A stretch of 9,175 nucleotides of DNA from an uncultured Lachnospiraceae bacterium (GTDB lineage Bacteria; Bacillota; Clostridia; Lachnospirales; Lachnospiraceae), in the NCBI GenBank assembly GCA_900313745.1, contig OMSM01000063.1, positions 1-9,175 on the forward strand, read 5' to 3'. Of the stretch, positions 1 through 6,700 are shown in pieces. Made by a program: the position numbers and the translations under genes. The notes under the pieces were generated by a model. The model saw only the letters and a program-made list of their open reading frames with translations. It was not told the DNA's origin and made no database searches. Numbering within the stretch: position 1 is the first letter of the stretch; each line of letters begins with the position of its first letter.

Positions 1-707
1 CCGGCCTCGGTGAGCGTCCCGGCGTCCTCGCCCGCTCGCACGCAGCCGGGAAGGATCTCGCGGATCTTCCAGGGGAAGTTCTGGCTTGTAATCAGGACCT
101 CGAAGGCGTCAAGCATGCGCTCGCTGTAGCTTCCGGTCTTAGGATCGATGGGGAACATTCCGGAGGCGTCGCCGACACCGAGGACCTTTACTCCGGAGAG
201 AAGGAAATGAACATAGCCCGCAAGAGTATTGAAGGAGCGGATGTCCTTCACGTGGGGCTCCTTGTTGAGAATCGCCTGATAAAGGTGCGCGATGCTCCAG
301 CGCTGGGGGATATGATAGCCGAAAAGGTCAGTCAGCGCGTCCGCGGCGGGGCCGGTGGTCGTGTTGCGCCAGGTGCGGAAGGGGACAAGCAGATTGTCCT
401 CAGCGTCAAACGCCATATATCCGTGCATCATCGCGCTGATTCCGATCGCTTTAAGAGAGGTGATCGTCACGCCGTACTCATCCCGGACATTCTTCTTCAG
501 ATCAGCGTAGCAGGCGCAAAGTCCCTCGCGGATCTGGCTCTCGGGATAGGTCCAGTATCCGTCGGTAAAACTGTTCTCCCAGTCGTAGCTTCCCTGGGCG
601 ATGGGCCTTGTGTCCCCGTCGATCAGCACGGCCTTGATACGGGTCGAACCGAACTCAATTCCGAGTACCGCGGATCCGGCGGCAATCAGTTCTGCATTCT
701 TGCTCAT
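1..707 (-). CDS. FGGY-family carbohydrate kinase, N-terminal part (pentulose kinase-like)
   Basis: This is the first 235 codons of a sugar kinase that would phosphorylate a sugar with ATP in the cytoplasm; the 3' end lies beyond the left edge. The start is ATG at 707 behind a strong AAAGGAGGAT site. The FGGY N-terminal phosphate-binding motif is visible at about residues 16-30 (GIEFGSTRIKAVLID). Further along are SAMMHGYMAF (91-100), FRTWRN (110-115), a GVGDASGMFPID block (177-188) and LPGC (219-222), all typical of the clostridial xylulokinase-like subgroup. The catalytic aspartate normally lies further on, so it is outside the window. Some members of this subgroup work as ribulokinases in arabinose use (the AraK type of Clostridium), but the sequence alone does not settle xylulose versus ribulose. 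It has a 127-bp leader of its own, so it may be transcribed separately from the operon upstream. Family assignment is firm; substrate is not. Confidence 0.88.
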   Translation of the reverse strand, partial: MSKNAELIAAGSAVLGIEFGSTRIKAVLIDGDTRPIAQGSYDWENSFTDGYWTYPESQIREGLCACYADLKKNVRDEYGVTITSLKAIGISAMMHGYMAFDAEDNLLVPFRTWRNTTTGPAADALTDLFGYHIPQRWSIAHLYQAILNKEPHVKDIRSFNTLAGYVHFLLSGVKVLGVGDASGMFPIDPKTGSYSERMLDAFEVLITSQNFPWKIREILPGCVRAGEDAGTLTEA

Positions 708-777
708 GTTATCCTCCTTTTCTGCCCCGTACGTTCCCGGGGTCAGCGCTTGCCCGCAAAGAGCTCCTTCGGAATAA

Positions 778-827
778 TTGTGCCACAAACCGGCCAAAAG
801 TATATATGGATAAATTACTCTTTTATC
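778..827 (-). promoter_or_regulatory. possible promoter/operator region of the FGGY kinase
   Basis: The 127-bp gap (708-834) is AT-richer than the genes beside it. On the minus strand there is a TATACT hexamer (804 to 799) that could be a -10 box. The hexamer 17 nt upstream (GATAAA, 827-822) is a poor -35, so an activator or another promoter would be needed. An 11-bp palindrome, TTGTGCCACAA, lies at 778-788, just downstream of the candidate start site, where a repressor could sit. A 5-bp hairpin (725-729 with 738-742) lies between this and the ribosome binding site. No terminator for the upstream operon is visible here. The assignment is tentative. Confidence 0.3.
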
Positions 828-834
828 TCATAAA

Positions 835-1296
835 TCAGACTTTCCCGGCAAAACTTTCCATGCGGGCAAGGTCATCCCTGTCCCACAGGAGTACGAGCAT
901 CCTGTCCGCGGCCTCCTCCGCCGCCCGGGTGTAGTACTGGTTGGTCATCACCGCGGCCACCATGCGGTGATAGTACTCCCTTCCGGCCACCGCCTGCTGG
1001 ACGGCGAAAACCCCGATGGGCGAGGAGTAAATCTTGCACTGAACGGCGTAGGTCACCCCATCCTTCTCCGCGAGGATGTCGGCGCCGAAATCGCCGCTCC
1101 CCTTCGTGACGCGCACGCCCTCAAAGCCGTTCGCCCTGAGGAGATCCGCGCAGTAGTACTCAAAGTCGTGCCCCTCCAGGTCATCCATCGGGACGAAGGC
1201 TTCCTCCCTCCGCCTCCTTGCCCTGCGCATCCAGGCCACGGTAAGCACGGCTCCCAGGAGCACGCAAAGGACGTAGATCCACCAGTATTCCGTCAT
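835..1296 (-). CDS. membrane-anchored Mrr-like restriction-endonuclease-fold protein
   Basis: This 153-residue protein has one N-terminal hydrophobic segment (about residues 5-23, WWIYVLCVLLGAVLTVAWM) followed by a basic stop-transfer patch (RRARRRR). A PD-(D/E)xK nuclease domain of the Mrr_cat type fills residues 38-148. The core motifs are visible: a helix with DFEYYCADLL (44-53), GSGDFGADI (66-74) carrying Asp73, and QCK (86-88) carrying Gln86 and Lys88, with a downstream MTNQYYTRAA block (117-126). These are the expected metal-binding and catalytic residues of the family, so it is probably an active DNase facing the cytoplasm. Full Mrr proteins carry an N-terminal winged-helix DNA-recognition domain; here a membrane anchor takes its place. 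It starts 18 bp after the phosphoesterase stop, with an AAGG site 6 nt upstream, and is the last gene of the minus-strand operon. The biological target is unknown. Confidence 0.85.
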   Translation of the reverse strand: MTEYWWIYVLCVLLGAVLTVAWMRRARRRREEAFVPMDDLEGHDFEYYCADLLRANGFEGVRVTKGSGDFGADILAEKDGVTYAVQCKIYSSPIGVFAVQQAVAGREYYHRMVAAVMTNQYYTRAAEEAADRMLVLLWDRDDLARMESFAGKV

Positions 1297-1314
1297 GCCT
1301 CGCCTTCCCGCAGC

Positions 1315-2295
1315 CTAGTACCGGCCGGAGCCGTCATAGAACTCTTCCTCCCAGTAATGCGTAAGCGTGTCCTGCATTCCCTGCAGGGTCTGGCCGAGGT
1401 GCAGCTCAGGTATCCGCACATTCTGCAGATTTCCGCGGAAACGGACCTCGGGAAGCCTGACGCTCACTCCGCGGTGCCTCACGGGATGCACATAAAACTC
1501 ATGGCCGTCCTCGAGCCTGAGACAGGCGAGCTGGGCGCGCTCCGCCCCGTGGCGCAGCGTCTCGGAGACATCCTCGGGATAGTTGAAGCATTTGGCCCCG
1601 CAGTCGATGTCCGTAAATCTCTCCGCCCGGAAAATCCGGTTCCGGACCGAAGGATCCGGCTTTCGGTAAGGCCAGCGCTTCTCGAAGCGCAGCATGTAAT
1701 AATAATACTCCGTGATGGTATGCCCGCAGATGAAGTGGTCGTAGTGCTTCCTTCCCTCATAGAAGCCGAAGGGATCCTCCCTTATCATCAGGCGGCGCCA
1801 CACGGCGTCCTTCCTGCATCTGGCCTCTTCCTCGGGGGTGTATTTCATATCGGAGAAATAGGGATATGCGTGGGACATAAGATAGTGCACGCCGTTCACC
1901 GTGCACTCCGCGCTGTAGGGAAGAAACATCAGCCAGTCGCGTATCGCCGCCCGCTCGCTGTCGGACAGCGCCAGATACTGCTGCCAGGTGTGATCCCCGT
2001 GATTATTCTTAAGCCAGATCGTGGACGCCTCATCATAGGGGAGTCCCGGCCGGATCGTGAGTATGGTATTAAGAAACATCCACTCGTGGTTTCCCATCAG
2101 GCAGTGGACGTAAGGCGACGCGAGATCCATCGCCATGCAGAACCTCAGCGTATCAAGAGGCTCCGCTCCCCAGTCGCAGTAGTCACCCAGAAGATAGAGC
2201 TCATCGCTCCCGTCCATCCGGAAGCCGATCTTGTCGAGCATCCTCTGAAGTTCATCCAGTGCGCCGTGGGGGTCGCTGATTACGTAGGTTGACAT
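1315..2295 (-). CDS. PPP-type calcineurin-like metallophosphoesterase
   Basis: This 326-residue predicted dimetal phosphatase is of the PPP/ApaH-PrpE type. Metal-binding motifs appear in order: SDPHG (7-11, Asp8 and His10), GDYCDWG (37-43, Asp38 and Asp41), GNHEW (68-72, Asn69 and His70), SHAYPY (His142) and GHTITEY (His192). The usual GDxxDRG motif reads DWG here, so the arginine that normally contacts the substrate phosphate is Trp42. The C-terminal strand block DIDCGAKC is the family's usual end of the catalytic core, followed by roughly 70 extra residues. Substrate could be a phosphoprotein or a dinucleoside polyphosphate; the sequence does not decide. The start ATG overlaps the end of rsmI by 16 bp and has AGGA 9 nt upstream, so it is translated within the same operon. 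There is no signal peptide, so the protein is cytoplasmic. Confidence 0.87.
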   Translation of the reverse strand: MSTYVISDPHGALDELQRMLDKIGFRMDGSDELYLLGDYCDWGAEPLDTLRFCMAMDLASPYVHCLMGNHEWMFLNTILTIRPGLPYDEASTIWLKNNHGDHTWQQYLALSDSERAAIRDWLMFLPYSAECTVNGVHYLMSHAYPYFSDMKYTPEEEARCRKDAVWRRLMIREDPFGFYEGRKHYDHFICGHTITEYYYYMLRFEKRWPYRKPDPSVRNRIFRAERFTDIDCGAKCFNYPEDVSETLRHGAERAQLACLRLEDGHEFYVHPVRHRGVSVRLPEVRFRGNLQNVRIPELHLGQTLQGMQDTLTHYWEEEFYDGSGRY

Positions 2296-3149
2296 GTAAG
2301 TAATTCCTGATAAATCTCCCGGCGTGAGACCCCCCGGTCCTTTGCCGCGCGCTTCATGGCCTCCCTGCGGTCGAGGCCCTCGTCAATGTAATGCTGCACG
2401 TGCTCGGCGACGGACATCTCCGACCACGCCGCCTGCTCCCTTGCAATTCTCTCCTCCCGGTCCGCTCCGGCGATCACCAGCACGTACTCGCCCCGGGGCT
2501 CGTTCTCCTCATAGTACGCGGCAGCTTCCCCAAGCGTCATCGGAAGGGCTTCCTCATACCGCTTCGTCAGTTCCCTGCAGAACACCGCCCTGCGGTCGCC
2601 CAGGCTCTCCAGGAGCTCTTTCACCGTCTTAAGGAGCCTGTGCGGGGCCTCATAGAGAATGCAGGTTCTCTCCTCGGCGGAGAGGGACAGCAGAACCTCC
2701 CTGCGCTCCTTTTTGTCCGCGGGAAGGAACCCCTCGAAGACGAAGCGCCTCGCGCTCATTCCGGACATCGTCAGCGCCGTAATCAGCGCACACGCCCCCG
2801 GAAGGGAGGTCACCGGTATTCCCTCCTCGATGCATCTTCTTACCAGCACCTCCCCGGGATCGGAGATCGCCGGAGTGCCGGCATCCGTGACGACGGCAAC
2901 ATCCTGTCCCTCCTTAAGCTTCCCGATGAGGATCTCCGCCTTCTCGAACTTGTTGTGCTCGTGATAGCTGGTAAGGGGAGTATGAATATCAAAATGGGAA
3001 AGCAGCGCCTTCGTATTGCGCGTGTCCTCGGCGGCGATGAGGTCCGCCCCCTTAAGCGCCTCGAGCACCCTCTCCGTAATATCGCCGAGATTTCCGATCG
3101 GCGTCGCGCACAGCATAAGCGTGCCGGGCGCACCTTTATTCTCTGCCAT
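2280..3149 (-). CDS. rsmI: 16S rRNA (cytidine(1402)-2'-O)-methyltransferase RsmI
   Basis: RsmI uses S-adenosylmethionine to 2'-O-methylate C1402 in the decoding centre of 16S rRNA. The tetrapyrrole-methylase fold shows its hallmarks: CATPIGNLGDI (14-24), AEDTRNT (40-46), VTDAGTPAISDPG (87-99, cofactor and dimer loop), LPGACA (116-121), YEAPHRL (166-172), CRELTKRYEE (191-200) and EPRGEYVLVI (217-226). A helical tail of about 50 residues follows, as in other RsmI proteins. With the start chosen here the length is 289, close to the E. coli protein. A longer reading from 3191 would add 14 residues (MKARADIPRKPAGS) that look unlike the family and overlap trmN6 by 56 bp. The start at 3149 overlaps the trmN6 stop by 14 bp and has AGGA just upstream. 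It lies between trmN6 and the phosphoesterase in the operon, its usual Firmicutes position. Confidence 0.95.
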   Translation of the reverse strand: MAENKGAPGTLMLCATPIGNLGDITERVLEALKGADLIAAEDTRNTKALLSHFDIHTPLTSYHEHNKFEKAEILIGKLKEGQDVAVVTDAGTPAISDPGEVLVRRCIEEGIPVTSLPGACALITALTMSGMSARRFVFEGFLPADKKERREVLLSLSAEERTCILYEAPHRLLKTVKELLESLGDRRAVFCRELTKRYEEALPMTLGEAAAYYEENEPRGEYVLVIAGADREERIAREQAAWSEMSVAEHVQHYIDEGLDRREAMKRAAKDRGVSRREIYQELLTCQPT

Positions 3150-3888
3150 AGATCCTGCCGGTTTCCGGGGTATATCTGCCCGGGCTTTCATATACTACAA
3201 GCGGCTCCTCCACCGTGACTCCGGATCTCGCCCCGCGGACGCAGTCCAGGAGAACCAGCCCGGGCCTGCGGTCCGCATAGGGATGGACAAAGCGCATTCT
3301 CTTGGGCTCCAGTCCCCTGCCGGAGAGCACACCGACGATCTCCACCAGCCTTGCCGGGCGATGAACAAGAAAGAAGTGGCCGTTTGACTTAAGAAGCTTC
3401 GCGGCAGCCGCCGCCACGTCCTCAAAGGTGCAGCAGATCTCATGGCGGGCCGCATCATGGCTGCGCGCCTCCTCGTCACCGGAAGCGCCTCCGGTGAGCA
3501 GCCCGCTTCCCGCGGGGATGTAGGGAGGATTTGACGTAATTACGTCAAATGAAGCGGCCTCAAAATAATCCTCCGCCCTTCTTAAGTCCCCGCAAGTGAT
3601 CTTAACCCTGTCCCCGAGGTGATTCAGACTGACGGAGCGCTCCGCCATCCCGGCGATGTCCTCCATGATCTCAAGGCCGCATATCTCCGCCGCTTCCGTC
3701 CTGTCGGAAAGAAGAATGGGCAGGATTCCCGTTCCCGTGCCGAGGTCCAGTATCCTTGAGCCCCGCGGCGCCCTGACGTAAGCCGAGAGCAGCACCGCGT
3801 CCATTCCGAACGAAAAGCGCTCCGGGTTCTGGATGATCACGAGCCCGTTCCGCTCAAGGTCGTCGATGCGCTCACCTGGAAGAAGCAT
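3136..3888 (-). CDS. trmN6: tRNA1(Val) (adenine(37)-N6)-methyltransferase
   Basis: This is a Rossmann-fold, S-adenosylmethionine-dependent methyltransferase of the YfiC/YabB family, predicted to methylate N6 of A37 in tRNA-Val. At 250 residues it matches the family. It opens with GERIDDLERNGLVIIQNPERFSFGMDA-like sequence (key residues from Asp9 to Asp30), then the cofactor-binding motif ILDLGTGTGILPILL (46-60), the acidic motif after GLEI (71-74) and the catalytic SNPPYI (119-124). The frame stays open upstream to 4278, but that stretch is Arg/Ala-rich sequence overlapping the ricT tail with no family similarity. The ATG at 3888 has GAGGTGAGGG 8 nt upstream and overlaps the ricT stop by 17 bp, which fits translational coupling. 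The codons for residues 114-120 form part of a perfect 22-bp palindrome (3529-3550). The precise tRNA target is inferred from the family. Confidence 0.92.
   Translation of the reverse strand: MLLPGERIDDLERNGLVIIQNPERFSFGMDAVLLSAYVRAPRGSRILDLGTGTGILPILLSDRTEAAEICGLEIMEDIAGMAERSVSLNHLGDRVKITCGDLRRAEDYFEAASFDVITSNPPYIPAGSGLLTGGASGDEEARSHDAARHEICCTFEDVAAAAAKLLKSNGHFFLVHRPARLVEIVGVLSGRGLEPKRMRFVHPYADRRPGLVLLDCVRGARSGVTVEEPLVVYESPGRYTPETGRIYGRE
3529..3550. repeat. perfect 22-bp palindrome inside trmN6
   Basis: The half-site ATTTGACGTAA (3529-3539) is followed directly by its exact reverse complement (3540-3550). It encodes FDVITSN just before the catalytic NPPY of trmN6. It is AT-rich in a GC-rich gene. 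In RNA it would fold as a 9-bp stem with a 4-nt loop. No function is known. Confidence 0.9.
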
Positions 3889-5638
3889 CGCGGTTTCCCT
3901 CACCTCTGCGGCGCCGGAAATCTCTTCTTCTGCGGCGCGGGGCACCGCCCTGGCCCTTCTCTGCGCCCTGGTTCTCCCCGCTCTGTGCATCAGGCGCAGG
4001 GATATCCTTTCTCTCGGGCTCCTCTGTCCTGTAGGCGTGGCCGAACATCCCGTCCGGAGCCTCCGCGGCTTCCGGTCCCCGCTGCGGCCTCGGCGCATCC
4101 TGGCTGCGGCGGCTGCTTCCTCCGTCCGCAGGATCCGCGCTGCGCTGTGCCCTGGCAGGATCCTGGCCCCTCCGGCCTCTGCGGCCTCCGGGATTCCTCT
4201 CGGAATTGCGGCGCTCGGAAGTTTTCTCCCTTCCGGCCGGCTCGCGGGAACCAGTCTCCTCCCTTGATCCATTGTCACGGGACTGTCCGGTCTCCCCGCG
4301 GGAGCCGCCGTCCCTCGGGCTGCTCTCCTTCGGTGCGTTCTCCTTCGCGGTGCTCTCCTGTTCCCGGTTCTCCTTATTGCCGCCCTTGCCGCCTCTCCTG
4401 CGCTTCCGGATGATGGTGAAGTCGCCTACGCCGTATTCGTGAAGCTCCTTCTCGTCATCTACCTCCACAAGGATGCGGATGGTCTGGCGGAGCACGTTCA
4501 CGCTCTCCACCTCACCGACAAGGCCGTCCCTTCCCTCAACCTCGTCGCCGAGACCCGGCAGGTTGCGGTTGAGCTCCTCATAGGTCTCCTCCTCGTTCTT
4601 CAGGCAGCACATCAGCCTGCCGCAGACGCCGGAGATCTTGGTCGGGTTGAGCGAGAGGTTCTGCTCCTTGGCCATCTTGATGGATACGGGGATGAAATCC
4701 GACAGGTAGGAAGCACAGCAGAGCGGCCTCCCGCAGATGCCGTATCCCCCGAGTATCCTCGTCTCATCCCTCACGCCGATCTGCCGCAGCTCGATGCGGG
4801 TGCGGAAAACTCCGGCGAGTTCCTTCACGAGATCCCGGAAATCGACACGCCCGTCCGCCGTGAAATAGAACATGATCTTGCTGTCGTCAAAGGAGTACTC
4901 CGCAGAGATCAGCTTCATCTCCAGGCCGTGCTTCGCGATCTTTTCCTGGCAGATCTGATAAGCCTTCCTCTCCTTGATGAGGTTCTCCTCGCGGTGGGCG
5001 GCGTCCTCCTCCGTGGCGATGCGGCGGATGACTCTTAAGGGCTGCCGGAATTTCGGGCAGCCGAGGGTCATGGGGCCCGCGGCGACCATTCCGAATTCCA
5101 CGCCTCTCGCAGTCTCCACGATAACGTTCATACCGCGCTTTATCTCATACTCGCCGGGAGAGAAATAGTACATCTTGCCCGCAGGACGGAACCGGACACC
5201 GATAATCGTCACCGGCCCGTCGGGAATAAAGCCGTCATCACCGCCGGATGCGAGGTCATCCCCTTCCGCGAAGACGGCGCTCTCCGCCTCCCCGTCCACG
5301 GCCTCCCCGTCCGCGTACTCATCGGAAACCGCCACGGGCTCCGCGAGATCGAGCGTGTTCTGCGGCTTCGGGGCGCTCTCATCCACGGTAAAAGATTTCA
5401 TGGCCCCGACGATCGCGCTCACATCGAAAACCGGTTCGTCTTCCGCGGCTTTAAAGCTACTCTTTGCCTCCTCCGCGGAGGCAGCCGGCACCTCCATGAT
5501 TCCGTCCGCCGTCGCTCCGGAATTCTCCTTCACCTCAACCGATATTACCGGCAGATCAGGCATTATCCCGTCCGCCTCCACTCCCCCCGTGTGTACCGAG
5601 GATGTAAATTTCACTTCTGTCTCAAAATGATCACTCAT
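3872..5638 (-). CDS. ricT: RicT/YaaT (PSP1-domain) regulator with long disordered ends
   Basis: In Bacillus subtilis RicT (YaaT) forms the Fe-S-containing RicA-RicF-RicT complex, which steers RNase Y in mRNA processing and affects sporulation and competence. The conserved core is about residues 142-412: VTIIGVRFRPAGKMYYF (143-159), the PSP1 region, GGYGICGRPLCC (297-308) and GVCGRLMCC (337-345). The six cysteines 302, 307, 308, 339, 344 and 345 are those that hold iron-sulfur clusters in the family. At 588 residues it is about twice the usual length (roughly 275). It has an acidic, Ala/Glu/Asp-rich N-terminal extension (1-141) with a short repeat (ADGIM at 22-26 and 44-48). It also has a C-terminal tail (413-588) rich in Arg, Gly, Glu and Ser, ending in Arg-rich patches (RRRRRDFRRRR). 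Both ends look disordered. The start ATG has AAGGAAA upstream and lies 15 bp after holB. Core identity is secure; the role of the tails is unknown. Confidence 0.93.
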   Translation of the reverse strand: MSDHFETEVKFTSSVHTGGVEADGIMPDLPVISVEVKENSGATADGIMEVPAASAEEAKSSFKAAEDEPVFDVSAIVGAMKSFTVDESAPKPQNTLDLAEPVAVSDEYADGEAVDGEAESAVFAEGDDLASGGDDGFIPDGPVTIIGVRFRPAGKMYYFSPGEYEIKRGMNVIVETARGVEFGMVAAGPMTLGCPKFRQPLRVIRRIATEEDAAHREENLIKERKAYQICQEKIAKHGLEMKLISAEYSFDDSKIMFYFTADGRVDFRDLVKELAGVFRTRIELRQIGVRDETRILGGYGICGRPLCCASYLSDFIPVSIKMAKEQNLSLNPTKISGVCGRLMCCLKNEEETYEELNRNLPGLGDEVEGRDGLVGEVESVNVLRQTIRILVEVDDEKELHEYGVGDFTIIRKRRRGGKGGNKENREQESTAKENAPKESSPRDGGSRGETGQSRDNGSREETGSREPAGREKTSERRNSERNPGGRRGRRGQDPARAQRSADPADGGSSRRSQDAPRPQRGPEAAEAPDGMFGHAYRTEEPERKDIPAPDAQSGENQGAEKGQGGAPRRRRRDFRRRRGEGNRDASSR

Positions 5639-5653
5639 GTGTTTTTCCTTATT

Positions 5654-6661
5654 TTATTCTTTGCTTCCGGCATCCCTGATCTTAAGGAGCAGGGACGTAA
5701 GCGCCGGCGCTGCCGAGGCGTTGTACCTCATTCTGTAATCGTATTCTTCGAGCGCGTCCATCACTCTTCCGATATCCCCCGGGGAGAGCTTAAGCGACTC
5801 CTCGAATATTGCGGCGTCCTCATCCGCGTAGAACAGGGAGTCGGTATCCCCGGCCGCCGCGCAGCGCATTACGTCGCGGCACCACATCCGGATGAACTCC
5901 GCCGTCTCGTCCAGCACCGCAGTATCCTTTGCTGCTTCCTGGGCAAAGGCGGCAAGCGAGGCGGTATCCGCCGTATGAATCCCTCTCATGAGCTTCACGG
6001 CTGCCTCCCTGCGTTCACGGAACGTCTCATCGGTCGCGAGCGAGACCGCCCTGCCGATACTTCCGCCGGAGAATCCCGCGCAGATCCTTGCCCATCCGGG
6101 CTCCACGCCTCTTGCGGAGCGCAGGTAATCCTCAACCAGAGGCTCCGCCACCGGCTGCATTCTCAGGTGTACGCACCGGCTCTGTATCGTCGGGAGAAAC
6201 TGGTCCTCCGACTGCGCGAGGAGAAGAATGCACACATAGGAGGGCGGCTCCTCCAGAGTTTTTAACAGGGCATTCTGGGCTGCAGGGTTCATCAGGTCCG
6301 CATCCTCCATGATGTAGACCTTATGGCTGCTCTGGTAGGGCCGGATCGCCGTGTCCTCCCTGAGGCTCCGGATGTCATTGACGCTTATGGTCCTGGGCTT
6401 CTCGTGCTGGACATACACTATGTCGGGATGGTTATGTCCCTCCGCCTGGATGCAGGAGAGGCACTCCCCGCAGGGTTCATCTCCGCTCTCTCCCCGTCCG
6501 GTGCAGCAAAGGCACGCGGCGAACGTCTCCGCGAGCATCATTTTGCCGCTGCCCTTCGGCCCGGTCAGTATGTAGGCGTGGGACAGCTTCCCCGACCTGA
6601 TCGTTTCCCGCAGATGGCCGGTCAGCCTGTCCTCGCCGATAATATCCGAAAAATGGTACAT
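5654..6661 (-). CDS. holB: DNA polymerase III subunit delta'
   Basis: This is the delta prime subunit of the clamp-loader complex that places the sliding clamp on DNA at the replication fork. The 335-residue protein shows the AAA+ clamp-loader plan: HAYILTGPKGSGK (28-40, P-loop), a zinc-binding cluster with Cys64, Cys67 and Cys70 plus Cys52/53, a degenerate Walker B (VYIMEDAD, 115-122), the conserved NPAAQNALLKTLEEPP block (125-140) and the SRC sensor motif (161-163). The residue after the P-loop lysine is Met41 instead of Ser/Thr, which fits a stator subunit that does not hydrolyse ATP. The C-terminal helical region (about 210-335) would join the clamp-loader ring. The AGGA ribosome site is unusually close to the ATG, but there is no other in-frame start before the TAA of the upstream gene 39 bp away. 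It precedes ricT, as in most Firmicutes. Confidence 0.94.
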   Translation of the reverse strand: MYHFSDIIGEDRLTGHLRETIRSGKLSHAYILTGPKGSGKMMLAETFAACLCCTGRGESGDEPCGECLSCIQAEGHNHPDIVYVQHEKPRTISVNDIRSLREDTAIRPYQSSHKVYIMEDADLMNPAAQNALLKTLEEPPSYVCILLLAQSEDQFLPTIQSRCVHLRMQPVAEPLVEDYLRSARGVEPGWARICAGFSGGSIGRAVSLATDETFRERREAAVKLMRGIHTADTASLAAFAQEAAKDTAVLDETAEFIRMWCRDVMRCAAAGDTDSLFYADEDAAIFEESLKLSPGDIGRVMDALEEYDYRMRYNASAAPALTSLLLKIRDAGSKE

Positions 6662-6700
6662 ATCCTGCCCGCACCGGCACCGCGGTGTCCGGAGGCGCGC

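Noticed and set aside
967..2292. A 441-codon open frame on the plus strand
   Set aside because: It lies antisense across the Mrr-like and phosphoesterase genes, both of which show full catalytic motifs. Its product shows no recognisable domain. GC-rich codon bias leaves antisense frames open.
835..2295. A restriction-modification or defence island formed by the Mrr-like and phosphatase genes
   Set aside because: No methyltransferase, specificity subunit, helicase or mobile-element gene is nearby, and both genes are packed into a housekeeping operon.
3889..4278. N-terminal extension of trmN6 in frame (130 residues)
   Set aside because: Arg/Ala-rich sequence out of frame with the ricT tail and not like any TrmN6. 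The ATG at 3888 has a good ribosome site and gives the normal family length.
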